NCBI GenBank assembly: GCA_002400085.1
Contig: DHEX01000037.1
Span: 1-16,023 of the forward strand
Direction: 5' to 3'
Length of the DNA: 16,023 bases
Source of the DNA: Clostridiaceae bacterium UBA4839
GTDB lineage: Bacteria; Bacillota; Clostridia; Clostridiales; Caloramatoraceae
Shown here: positions 1 through 6,531 of the stretch, piece after piece
Position numbering within the stretch: the stretch's first letter is position 1
Layout of the letters: each line of letters begins with the position of its first letter
Translations under genes and position numbers: made by a program
The notes under the pieces: generated by a model
Databases searched by the model: none
What the model saw: the letters and a program-made list of their open reading frames with translations, nothing else
Told to the model about the DNA's origin: nothing

Positions 1-24
1 TTTTAAAATGCAAATAAAGTTCTT
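1..24. repeat. Right end of a further palindromic repeat copy, cut by the window edge
   Basis: Positions 5-22 read AAAATGCAAATAAAGTTC, nearly the reverse complement of the left end of the palindrome that starts at 1071 (AAGGACTTTATTTGCATTTT). This suggests the repeat family described at 378-1202 continues to the left of the window. Only one arm is visible, so the assignment rests on about 18 bases. Confidence 0.45.
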
Positions 25-29
25 TCAGG

Positions 30-80
30 AAACATGGTTTATTAGGGTCAAGGAAAGCCCTGTAGGCCATGTTTTTTTAT
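30..80 (+). terminator. Possible rho-independent terminator near the left edge
   Basis: AAACATGG (30-37) pairs with CCATGTTT (67-74), and the second arm runs into a seven-T tract. A smaller AGGG (44-47)/CCCT (58-61) stem could form inside. It could end a transcript entering from the left. The 29-base inner region makes it weaker than a compact terminator, and it may simply be part of the local palindromic repeat family. Confidence 0.4.
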
Positions 81-616
81 TAGAGGTTTGTAAGGATTAA
101 GGGATATGGAATAAGGCTCAAAGTTAGATAAATCAATGGATTAGAAGATTGAATGGAAAAGAAAATGGAAGAATAAATGGACAAAATTTCCCCTTATCCC
201 TAGTTCCTAAATCCTATTATTCCCTAAATCCTAATAGTACTTTATTTTCGTTTTTTGACCTGATTTTCAAGAAATATAAGGACTTTAAAAGACAGGTTCA
301 AGGGAAAAGGGCATAAATGGAAAATTAGGAGTAAGATAACAAGCCAGTAGTATCAAGGGGTTGAGGGGTGTCGATGCAAGGACTTTATTTTAAAAAGGGA
401 AGAAGTTTATTTGAGGAAGACATAGTTAGGAACAAGGATTTAGGGGTAAGGAATATAGGAAATAAAAAGGGCAGGATATAGGGGTTAATTAGTTGTTATA
501 AAGAGAAAATAAAGTAGTGGTATTAGAAGGAATAAGGAATCAGGGATGACATTGGTAATATAGGGCTTAGTCCAGTTTTAAGATTAAAGGGATATGAATG
601 TTAAAGGAAATTTATG

Positions 617-751
617 AAAGGACTTTATTTACTTTTACTATACAACATGGGCCTTTTTTTCTGTTTCTAAAAATGATATGGTGAAAAATCTCAGAAACAG
701 AAAAGTCCTTGTATTGCAGAAAAGTAGTTACAAAAAGAAAATAAAGTCCTT
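617..751. repeat. Imperfect palindrome copy A (~135 bp)
   Basis: The ends AAGGACTTTATTT and AAATAAAGTCCTT are inverted copies. An inner perfect pair CTGTTTCT (661-668)/AGAAACAG (693-700) gives the centre of the dyad. It shares the order of blocks (ACTTTATTT, ACATGG or a variant, T-run, TTTCTAAAA, then inverted arm) with copies B and C. Confidence 0.65.
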
Positions 752-786
752 AGACGGTGTTTTACTCACATTTTTTGATACAAGAA

Positions 787-826
787 TGTGGATAAAGTAT
801 ATAAAAAACAGAGGGAATGTGGATAA
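787..826 (-). other. Two perfect DnaA boxes, candidate replication origin element
   Basis: TGTGGATAA occurs at 787-795 and 818-826, which on the minus strand is TTATCCACA, the consensus DnaA box. The two have the same orientation and are exactly 31 bp apart, about three helical turns, with matching flanks (GAATGTGGATAAA). The left box also forms a small inverted repeat with CACATT at 767-772. The boxes lie between palindromes A and B in AT-rich DNA. Two phased consensus boxes in a 90-bp spacer are unlikely by chance and suggest host DnaA loads here. No initiator gene is adjacent. Confidence 0.6.
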
Positions 827-841
827 AAGGGAAAATAAATT

Positions 842-970
842 AGGACATTATTTGCTTTTTATAAGAACTTGGCATGTTTTTTCTGTTTCTAAAATGATGA
901 AGAAGAAATCTGGAAAAAGAAAAAGTGTTTTTATTGATGGTAAAGTTCTTTAATAATGAAAATAAAGTTG
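842..970. repeat. Imperfect palindrome copy B (~129 bp)
   Basis: The left arm contains ATTATTTGCTTTTTATAAGAAC and a TTTCTGTTTCTAAAA block. The right arm, read in reverse complement, has ACTTTATTTTCATTATTAAAGAAC. The arms are diverged, but AAGAACTT is kept in both. Spacing to copy A is about 225 bp. Confidence 0.6.
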
Positions 971-1070
971 TGATATTGGAAGGTATAAGGAACAAGAGGA
1001 GGCATTGGGGATAAGGGGTTTGATAGGGTTTTAAGGTATAAGTGGATTGGCATTTGTAGGAAGTTAGTGT

Positions 1071-1202
1071 AAGGACTTTATTTGCATTTTCATAGAACAT
1101 GGACTGTATTTTCTTTTTCTAAAACTCATATAAATAATAATTTAGAAACAAAAATGGCTCTTTCATGAAGGATAAAGTTGTATTAAAATGAAAATAAAGT
1201 GG
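1071..1202. repeat. Imperfect palindrome copy C (~132 bp)
   Basis: It starts AAGGACTTTATTTGCATTTT and ends AAAATGAAAATAAAGTGG, inverted arms with several mismatches. The centre carries TTTCTAAAA and TTTAGAAAC, as in the other copies. It ends about 40 bp before the ribosome binding site of the next gene, so it may also shape that gene's upstream region. Confidence 0.6.
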
Positions 1203-1250
1203 TTATTATTGGATGGGTTTTCAATTAATAGATTTGAATAGGAGGATTAA

Positions 1251-2405
1251 ATGAATTATACAAGTCTTGAGTCAAAAATAAAAAACTTAATTGATAGAAA
1301 ATCAGAAGGGGAATATTGGGATTTTAAACAAGAATGGCATAAAGATAATGAAAGATTATTACATGACATTCTTTGTTTTGCTAATACAGTTCATGATAGG
1401 GATTGTTATTTAATAATAGGCGTGTCAGATACTGGTGAAATAGTTGGTGTAAGTGAAGAAAATAGGAGAAAGCAAGTTGATATACTTGACTTACTTTCCA
1501 ATACAGTTTTTGCTGGAGATAACATTCCTAAAGTTAGATTGAATACAATAAAAATTCAGGGGAAAGAAATAGATGTCTTAACTATATTCAACTCCTATAC
1601 TGTGCCTTATTACTTGAAGACCAAGTGTAAAAAATATAATAACATTAGAGAGGGATACATATATACAAGGGTTGGCGATAGAAATACCCCAATAAATCAA
1701 AATGCAAGCATACAACAAATAGAAATGCTTTGGAAGAAAAGATTAGGGTTAACACAACCTCCATTAATACAGATAGTCAATAGATTAGGGAATAAATTAG
1801 AATGGGTGCAGAATGAAGACACCTATTATAATATTTATAAGCCTGAATTCAAATTAGAAATGGAATATGAAGATGAGGATGAAGATGATAGAAATAGCGG
1901 TGAATTTTATGTATATTCCCAAGTAAACTCACGATTCATGTACAAAAACCTAAAGATAATATGTAATGGGACAATATTAAAAGAATTTCAAATAGTTGTA
2001 CTAGATAGTGGACGATATGAAACACCTGTACCTATATGGGGGTTTACTGGATTTGATGAATGGAGGCATGACAATAAATATACATATAAATATTTTTTAA
2101 AAGATAGTGTTGATTATAAGTTACAGCAGTTTTTCTTTGATACAGAGAATGAAGAAGAGGTGTATGCAAAACGAAGATTGGATGAAGTAATATTATATTA
2201 CGAGAATGAGGAAGAAAAATCAGCATTTGAATTTTATGTTGAAAATAAACAAAGCCTAATTGAATCATATGTAATTGAAGCAGATGAAAAATATTATGAA
2301 ATTGATACTAATAATGAAATGGAAGCAAAGGAATGCAGGCGAAGGTTGTCAACAGGGTTGGCATTAAATAAGGCACTGCAAGAGTTTAGAACATTTTATA
2401 AATGA
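1251..2405 (+). CDS. AlbA_2 (Schlafen-like) domain protein with unknown C-terminal half
   Basis: A 384-aa protein. Residues ~5-165 match the AlbA_2 (formerly AAA_4) fold: E21-x2-D-F-K26 corresponds to the family's E-x-x-E-F-K start, followed by a helix with F43-A-N45, then LIIGVSDTGEIVGV (54-67) and a YIYTRVGDRN strand near 157-166. AlbA_2 proteins include DNA-binding regulators and Schlafen-type nucleases; which applies here is not clear. Residues ~170-384 are acidic, with an EYEDEDEDDR stretch near 205, and are not recognised. The start is well supported by AGGAGG eight bases upstream. The next gene follows after 91 bp in the same direction with a nearly identical ribosome binding site (ATAGGAGGATTA), so the two probably work together, perhaps in defence or toxin control. 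Confidence 0.8.
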   Translation: MNYTSLESKIKNLIDRKSEGEYWDFKQEWHKDNERLLHDILCFANTVHDRDCYLIIGVSDTGEIVGVSEENRRKQVDILDLLSNTVFAGDNIPKVRLNTIKIQGKEIDVLTIFNSYTVPYYLKTKCKKYNNIREGYIYTRVGDRNTPINQNASIQQIEMLWKKRLGLTQPPLIQIVNRLGNKLEWVQNEDTYYNIYKPEFKLEMEYEDEDEDDRNSGEFYVYSQVNSRFMYKNLKIICNGTILKEFQIVVLDSGRYETPVPIWGFTGFDEWRHDNKYTYKYFLKDSVDYKLQQFFFDTENEEEVYAKRRLDEVILYYENEEEKSAFEFYVENKQSLIESYVIEADEKYYEIDTNNEMEAKECRRRLSTGLALNKALQEFRTFYK

Positions 2406-2496
2406 TTGGCTTTTATATATTAAGTAACTACTATGATTATATTAATTTATTTGCGTAAATGTTAAAAGATAAAGAATAGATATAGGAGGATTAAAA

Positions 2497-3750
2497 ATGT
2501 TTTATAATTATCAGTTAACATTTGAGTTAAATAGAATGGTTGATATTCATGAAAATGATTTTAAATTCACTATTTTAAGAAATGCTTTAGAGAGTATTGG
2601 TGATGATAAGAAGAGGCAACTTATTTATGTAATAGTAAATGTATTAAATAATATATGTAAAACAATATATGATATATGTAATGATTTTAATAAAAAGCAG
2701 AAAAAACTAATGGTAGATAATTTTTTTGAACAATACCTAAAATATTTGCAACGCTATAGTTTTTTTATTGGGGATATTGTTTCTATATTCAAAGATACAT
2801 ATAGAGAGAATCTTCAGTGCAAAATATTTAATCATTGGAGCAGTATGGTTGAAAAGAAAAGTTGTACTGTTCAGGAGAAAAATTTCCTTGAAGTGTTTGA
2901 TGATATACATGAAAATTGCATTTCTAAATATGAAGGTATTTTTATAAAAAGATTAGGTGATTTAAAAAATTTATATAGGGCACAAAAAGGAAAGCATTTT
3001 GGCAATTATGAAAGAATGATTCCAAAAGAGGAATATGTAAAAAATAAAAATAGGTGGAATCCTGAAGGCGTTGCTTTTCTTTATTTAGGATTGGATGAAG
3101 AAGTTAAACAGTATGATGAAGTTGTTAATTTTATAGAAAAAACTTGTTTTGAGGAATTAAGATTAAAAAAAGATGAATATGTAAGTATTTGTAAATTCAA
3201 ACCTGTAGAAGGCAATGACAAAATTATTAATTTATGTTACGAAGATATAAGTTATGATGAGATAGACAGTATATCAGAGGAATTTATGAATACAATAATT
3301 AAGGTAAAAGTGAATGAGATTCTTACCAACAAAAAATACCAAGAGGAAATAAGAATTAGCGAGAAAGAAGAAGTAAAAGAAGAAGTAATTAAGAAAATTA
3401 TAGAGAAAGAAATGAACGAGAAACAGATAAGGCCTATAATTAGAAAAGAAACAGAAATTTATTTGGGAAATTTAATTATGAAAAGTATTGATGAAGCAGT
3501 CTTTCTACCTGTAGATATTAAAGAAGACCCAGAACTTAAAGCATATGTACCATTTCATTATTTAGCAAATTATCTAATAAGTAAAGGTTATTCAGGGATA
3601 TTATATAGGAGTACACGAATGAATAAGATAGGGTTAAAGGGGAAGAATTTAGTTTTATTTAATAAGGAAGATGCTACATATATACTAAATAGCATGAATG
3701 TATATTATTATGATGGTAGAAAGTATGAAAAAGTTTTAAAAGATATTTAG
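2497..3750 (+). CDS. RES-domain protein (NAD-cleaving toxin family) with helical N-terminal domain
   Basis: A 417-aa protein. The C-terminal part has the RES pattern: LYRA with R161, RWNPEG (186-191) then YLGL with Y196, the E-L-R block at 220-222 followed by the VSICKF strand, and near the end AYVPFHYLANYL...GYSGILYRSTR (350-374) leading to NLVLF. RES toxins degrade NAD+ and use conserved Arg, Tyr, Glu and Ser residues; R161, Y196, E220 and S372 are plausible equivalents. Residues ~240-330 form a highly charged helical insertion. Residues 1-150 are helical and may be one of the HEPN/RES N-terminal domains found on some RES proteins. No Xre-type antitoxin lies next to it, which is unusual for a classical RES-Xre pair. 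The upstream partner is the AlbA_2 gene. AGGAGG at 2484-2489 sets the start. Confidence 0.75.
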   Translation: MFYNYQLTFELNRMVDIHENDFKFTILRNALESIGDDKKRQLIYVIVNVLNNICKTIYDICNDFNKKQKKLMVDNFFEQYLKYLQRYSFFIGDIVSIFKDTYRENLQCKIFNHWSSMVEKKSCTVQEKNFLEVFDDIHENCISKYEGIFIKRLGDLKNLYRAQKGKHFGNYERMIPKEEYVKNKNRWNPEGVAFLYLGLDEEVKQYDEVVNFIEKTCFEELRLKKDEYVSICKFKPVEGNDKIINLCYEDISYDEIDSISEEFMNTIIKVKVNEILTNKKYQEEIRISEKEEVKEEVIKKIIEKEMNEKQIRPIIRKETEIYLGNLIMKSIDEAVFLPVDIKEDPELKAYVPFHYLANYLISKGYSGILYRSTRMNKIGLKGKNLVLFNKEDATYILNSMNVYYYDGRKYEKVLKDI

Positions 3751-3794
3751 AAAATAAATGGCTAGTTTATATCATACATATAGTGGAATCAAAA

Positions 3795-3823
3795 ACTGAA
3801 GATACATTCTAAAATTCTTCAGT
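3795..3823. other. 8-bp hairpin downstream of the RES gene
   Basis: ACTGAAGA (3795-3802) and TCTTCAGT (3816-3823) form a perfect 8-bp stem with a 13-base loop, 45 bases after the RES stop codon. There is no T-run directly after it, so a classic terminator is doubtful; it may protect the 3' end of the mRNA. Confidence 0.35.
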
Positions 3824-3894
3824 AGATGTAGAATAACTCACGTTTGTTGTGGTTTTTTGCTTTTAAAATAAGGTTAAGGTAAAAGGATTAAGGG

Positions 3895-3968
3895 CATTTT
3901 AGGTACGTTACGGGAATACAGAGTACATTAAGTCATTTAAGGTACGTTATGGGAATATAGGGTACATT
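3895..3968. repeat. Two direct repeats with 39-nt period
   Basis: 3895-3929 and 3934-3968 are alignable over 35 positions with few differences; the core reads GGTACGTTAYGGGAATA followed by AGRGTACATT. Each copy contains two GTAC words. A third partial match begins at 3965 with CATTGCAGGAATCT. The rest of 3751-4071 holds no gene. The role is unknown; a protein-binding array or remnant of a larger array would fit. Confidence 0.6.
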
Positions 3969-4071
3969 GCAGGAATCTCATGCTAAGCATAGGAAATTAA
4001 ATAAACAGGTAAAATGGATTAAGAGTATTAAATATTGTATGTTTTTTTAGAATGCTTTTTTATTTTACTAA

Positions 4072-4482
4072 TTAATTTTGAGGCTCGGCAGCATAAGAAT
4101 TATCTTTTAATTCTGATTTTAACCTTTTTATGTAACCATAAAGCATTTTAATAATTTCAATTGTTTTAGTATCTAAAATATCATATTTTTCTTTTGAAAT
4201 ATAATTATTCTGAAAAGCAGTAAGAAGATGATTCCTTACTTCTCCTGCACTGCCAAGGGCAGCATTTGCATGGAAGAGTTCCCTTTTAATAAATAGTTGG
4301 GTATTTCCTTCTGCAATATTTGCTCCTATGCTGCGGCTTGCTCTAATTATTTGGTCTATTAGCCGATATTGCTCATATCCTGGGAACCCTTTTACCAATT
4401 CTCCTATCTCCTGCTCAAGGGCATTCGCCTTTTGCCATACCTTTAGGCTTTTAAAATCCTTTATGACTAAACTTCCATTCAT
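4072..4482 (-). CDS. Four-helix-bundle protein, 23S rRNA intervening-sequence protein family
   Basis: A 136-aa, almost all-helical protein. Family marks are FKSLKVWQKA near residue 10 and the R-A-S-R-S-I-G-A-N-I-A-E-G block ending at residue 59, with a third helix of the form HANAALGSAGEVRNHL. The family is known from reading frames inside 23S rRNA intervening sequences and as stand-alone genes; a related fold serves as accessory protein (Avd) in diversity-generating retroelements. Neither an rRNA nor a reverse transcriptase is in the window, so this is a free-standing copy of unknown role. The start is set at ATG 4482-4480 because GAAAGGA lies eight bases upstream; the longer frame from 4515 would begin at or before the promoter's own start point. 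Flanked by non-coding repeat regions on both sides. Confidence 0.8.
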   Translation of the reverse strand: MNGSLVIKDFKSLKVWQKANALEQEIGELVKGFPGYEQYRLIDQIIRASRSIGANIAEGNTQLFIKRELFHANAALGSAGEVRNHLLTAFQNNYISKEKYDILDTKTIEIIKMLYGYIKRLKSELKDNSYAAEPQN

Positions 4483-4513
4483 AAAATTCATCCTTTCAAA
4501 TTTGATTTTTAAC

Positions 4514-4541
4514 ATTATACGGAAGGATAGGGATAAGTCAA
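4514..4541 (-). promoter_or_regulatory. SigA-type promoter of the four-helix-bundle gene
   Basis: On the minus strand TTGACT (4541-4536) is followed after 16 bp by a perfect TATAAT (4519-4514). Transcription would start near 4507, about 25 bases before the chosen start codon, leaving just enough leader for the GAAAGGA site. This rules against the start at 4515. Confidence 0.65.
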
Positions 4542-4587
4542 ATTCTGATAGAAGAATTTCTGTAAGGAAATCACTAAAAAGGTATAA

Positions 4588-4637
4588 GGGTTAAGGCATT
4601 AAAGGGTTATGCAAAGTATATACTTGTTCCTTAACCC
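4588..4637. other. Nested inverted repeat with 12-bp central palindrome
   Basis: GGGTTAAGG (4588-4596) and CCTTAACCC (4629-4637) are a perfect 9-bp inverted pair. Between them AAGTATATACTT (4614-4625) is a perfect 12-bp palindrome. The element lies between the divergent four-helix-bundle and parM promoters and could bind a dimeric regulator or form a structured DNA or RNA. No T-run follows. Confidence 0.45.
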
Positions 4638-4724
4638 AATAGACCATTTTCCTAACATTTCTTGTATAAAAAGGGTTGAGGTAAAAGGAAATAAAGAAAA
4701 AGTTAAAAAAAGTAGAAATTGGAC

Positions 4725-4754
4725 TTGACTTTGTGCAGAATGATTTATTATAAA
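4725..4754 (+). promoter_or_regulatory. Promoter of the parM-parR operon
   Basis: TTGACT (4725-4730) is followed by TATAAA (4749-4754) with an 18-bp spacer inside TATTATAAAAT. The -10 overlaps one arm of a 10-bp inverted repeat (TTATAAAATA 4748-4757 / TATTTTATAA 4778-4787) and of the 15-bp inverted repeat described separately, so ParR or another regulator could cover it. The leader to parM would be about 180 bases and contains a terminator. Confidence 0.5.
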
Positions 4755-4888
4755 ATATATGTTTATATTTATTAAGGTATTTTATAATATTTAATCGATA
4801 ACCTCCATATTATTTAATCTTTTGCTTGCCTGGTCTTGCGGGTAAGCAATTTTTTTGCGAGAAATACTTGAAATTATAATAAATCATT
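4739..4888. promoter_or_regulatory. Candidate parC/centromere and control region bounded by 15-bp inverted repeats
   Basis: AATGATTTATTATAA (4739-4753) and TTATAATAAATCATT (4874-4888) are perfect inverted copies 120 bp apart. Between and beside them TATTTAAT-type words occur at 4788, 4811 (both as TATTTAATC) and, inverted, at 4886. ParM-ParR cassettes usually carry the centromere with repeated ParR sites upstream of parM, which is this position. The leader also contains CCTCCAT (4802-4808), exactly complementary to ATGGAGG (4930-4936) of the parM ribosome binding site. Confidence 0.45.
4822..4856 (+). terminator. Terminator/attenuator in the parM leader
   Basis: TTGCTTGCC (4822-4830) pairs with GGTAAGCAA (4841-4849), nine pairs with one G-U, a ten-base loop and seven Ts (4850-4856). 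It sits between the parM promoter and the parM gene, so most transcripts could end here after roughly 95 bases. This implies attenuation, or a separate short leader RNA. Confidence 0.7.
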
Positions 4889-4943
4889 AAATATAAAGAA
4901 CGATAAGGAACTTAGATTTTATTAAAGAAATGGAGGAATTACT

Positions 4944-5852
4944 ATGGAAAACAGGATTTTATTAGGGCTTGATAATGGAAACAAATGTACAAAGACAAGT
5001 GAAGGCTACATCGCCGAGTCGGGATTTACTAAATCTAACAGTGAACCAATCTCAGCGAGCAACTTGTTAATTTATGAAGGTAAGTTTTATAGCATCGGAG
5101 GTAATAGATTGAGTGTCCAGATGGACAAGACAGTTAATCAGGATACTTTCATTATGTCTTTGCCCGCAATTGCAGATGCTGTAGATAGGGCAGGGATAGA
5201 AGATGAATCAGATGTAATTTTAGGAGTAGGGCTTCCGATTGTCAATTATGGAACTCTTAAGAAGAAGTTTCGGGAATATTTTTTAAGGCAGGATGTTAAA
5301 TTTAATTTTAACAAAAAAGGCTATACAATTAATATTATTGATTGCAGGGTGTATCCACAGGGGTATGCTTCACTTATTACGGTATTTAATAGTTATAGAG
5401 ATATATTATGTAATGTTATAGACATTGGTGGTTATACTGTAGATATTTTTAGAGTGGAGAACGGGATAATTGATACTACATCATGTTACTCACTCCCTGA
5501 CGGAATTATTACGCTAATTGCGAATATACAGCAGGAACTCTTAAAAACAAATATTAGGCTGACCGAAACTCAAGTACAGGATATTATATTAGGAAGAGAG
5601 CCTGTTATTTTTGAGGCAGATGTTAAAAAGATAATTAAAGCAATGTCAAATGAGTATGTAGAAAACATATTAGCCAAAATTGAAGAATATGGGTTTGAAT
5701 TCCGCAATCCTACCATTTTCACAGGTGGTGGAAGTATGCTGCTTCGTAAATATATTGAGGAATCTACAAGAGTAAGATATGCAGATTTTCTTGACCAGTT
5801 TGCTAATGCAAAGGGCTATAAAATCCTGTTAGAGCAGGAGTTAAGAAGGTGA
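4944..5852 (+). CDS. parM: ParM/StbA-family actin-like plasmid segregation ATPase
   Basis: A 302-aa member of the bacterial actin-like ATPases that polymerise and push plasmid copies apart. Visible are the phosphate-1 loop LGLDNGNKCTKT (7-18, D10), the GVGLP strand (94-98), the phosphate-2 loop VIDIGGYTVDIF (158-169, D160) and the adenosine loop TGGGSMLL (260-267). The length is slightly short for ParM-type proteins (about 310-330). GGAGG at 4932-4936 supports the start. parR follows after four bases, and the upstream region has promoter, terminator and inverted repeats expected of a self-regulated partition operon. The sequence looks closer to Gram-positive plasmid or phage actin-like (Alp) proteins than to R1 ParM, but a subfamily cannot be set by eye. 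Confidence 0.9.
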   Translation: MENRILLGLDNGNKCTKTSEGYIAESGFTKSNSEPISASNLLIYEGKFYSIGGNRLSVQMDKTVNQDTFIMSLPAIADAVDRAGIEDESDVILGVGLPIVNYGTLKKKFREYFLRQDVKFNFNKKGYTINIIDCRVYPQGYASLITVFNSYRDILCNVIDIGGYTVDIFRVENGIIDTTSCYSLPDGIITLIANIQQELLKTNIRLTETQVQDIILGREPVIFEADVKKIIKAMSNEYVENILAKIEEYGFEFRNPTIFTGGGSMLLRKYIEESTRVRYADFLDQFANAKGYKILLEQELRR

Positions 5853-5856
5853 TTTT

Positions 5857-6147
5857 ATGGCTGTAAGAAGGATTAACTTATCTTTTTCTTTAGAACGGAA
5901 GGATGACTTAGAGGTATATAACATACTATCAAAACAAAAATATAAAACAAATTATGTAATAAAGGCAGTATTAAATTATATAGGGAAAAGTGATAAGGGT
6001 TTTGATAAGGAAATATTAAAAGAGGCTGTAAAGGAAGCAATAATGGAATGTGATGGGATTACTATAGAGAATAATAGAAAAGATAATGATGGCTGCACTC
6101 AACCTGAATTGCCTGAGGATATATTTAATATGCTTGATAATCTATAG
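5857..6147 (+). CDS. parR: ParR-like centromere-binding protein, ribbon-helix-helix
   Basis: A 96-aa protein directly after parM (four-base gap, AGAAGG seven bases before the ATG, inside the end of parM), so the two are translationally linked. The N-terminus, R-R-I-N-L-S-F-S-L-E-R, reads as the DNA-contacting strand, followed by two helices ending KTNYVIKAVLNYI, as in ribbon-helix-helix ParR proteins. The tail from about residue 65 is acidic and ends DIFNMLDNL, a likely ParM-contacting segment. By family it should bind repeats upstream of parM, cap filaments and repress the operon. The assignment rests on position and the N-terminal pattern; overall identity cannot be judged here. Confidence 0.75.
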   Translation: MAVRRINLSFSLERKDDLEVYNILSKQKYKTNYVIKAVLNYIGKSDKGFDKEILKEAVKEAIMECDGITIENNRKDNDGCTQPELPEDIFNMLDNL

Positions 6148-6155
6148 CCATTATG

Positions 6156-6185
6156 AGCAGGAAGTTTAAAACTTTCTGCTTTTTT
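6156..6185 (+). terminator. Strong rho-independent terminator after parR
   Basis: AGCAGGAAGTTT (6156-6167) and AAACTTTCTGCT (6169-6180) make a 12-bp potential stem with one G-U; the loop is formed by opening the AT pairs at the tip. Six Ts follow (6180-6185). It lies nine bases after the parR stop. Confidence 0.85.
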
Positions 6186-6418
6186 CTTGGATAATATGCA
6201 ATAAGTCATAAACCTTCTTAAGTTATAGTTTTACTTTGCCTTGTTCCTTACATTCCTACAAATAAAGGGTTCCCAAACGAACTGGAATAAAAAGTTAGGA
6301 ACTAAAAGGGACTAAGGCTCTATAAAAGAAATAAAGTGAGTATACCATTTACAAATAATACCTAATATGCTATCCTTAACGTAGACATCCTAGGAAATAG
6401 TTAATAATGGGACAAAAT

Positions 6419-6466
6419 AGAGGAAACGGTTGCGTTACTGCAATTCATTTCCTCTGTTTTGCTTTT
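6419..6466. terminator. Possible bidirectional terminator in non-coding DNA
   Basis: AGAGGAAA (6419-6426) pairs with TTTCCTCT (6448-6455); an inner GGTTGC (6428-6433)/GCAATT (6440-6445) stem can extend the structure. GTTTTGCTTTT follows. No coding region ends nearby (parR already has its own terminator), so it may end an unannotated short RNA from the interval 6186-6418. Confidence 0.45.
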
Positions 6467-6531
6467 ATATAAAAATATTTTGCATTTTGGAAGAATAACT
6501 GAAATAGAAGATTAAAACTCAATTTTAGAAA

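Larger units (their letters stand above)
378..1202. repeat. Degenerate tandem array, unit about 225-240 bp
   Basis: AAGGACTTTATTT-like left marks occur at 378, 618, 843 and 1071, and AAAATAAAGT-like right marks at 506, 738, 958 and 1193, giving periods of 220-240 bp. Spacer parts also match: the stretch after 506 (AGTGGTATTAGAAGGAATAAGG) resembles the stretch after 958. The array fills most of the 1250-bp non-coding left end. The + strand here is strikingly G-rich relative to C (18 G versus 3 C in 421-480). Two DnaA boxes lie in the third interval. No convincing gene is seen; the short open frames across it lack ribosome binding sites and cover repeat sequence. Likely an origin or incompatibility-type region, by inference. 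Confidence 0.65.

Noticed and set aside
678..953. 91-codon open frame on the + strand in the left repeat region
   Set aside because: It spans palindrome copies A and B, has no ribosome binding site, and its protein is low-complexity Lys/Arg-rich without family features.
840..1100. 86-codon open frame on the minus strand over the same repeats
   Set aside because: Overlaps palindromes B and C, no ribosome binding site, composition typical of translated non-coding DNA.
3895..3968. CRISPR array
   Set aside because: Only two full copies, spacing of a few bases between them, no variable spacers and no cas genes.
4072..4482. Diversity-generating retroelement accessory protein (Avd)
   Set aside because: The fold family is shared, but no reverse transcriptase or template/variable repeat pair is found in the window.
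4328..4594. 88-codon + strand frame opposite the four-helix-bundle gene
   Set aside because: Antisense shadow of a recognised gene; no ribosome binding site and it covers that gene's promoter.
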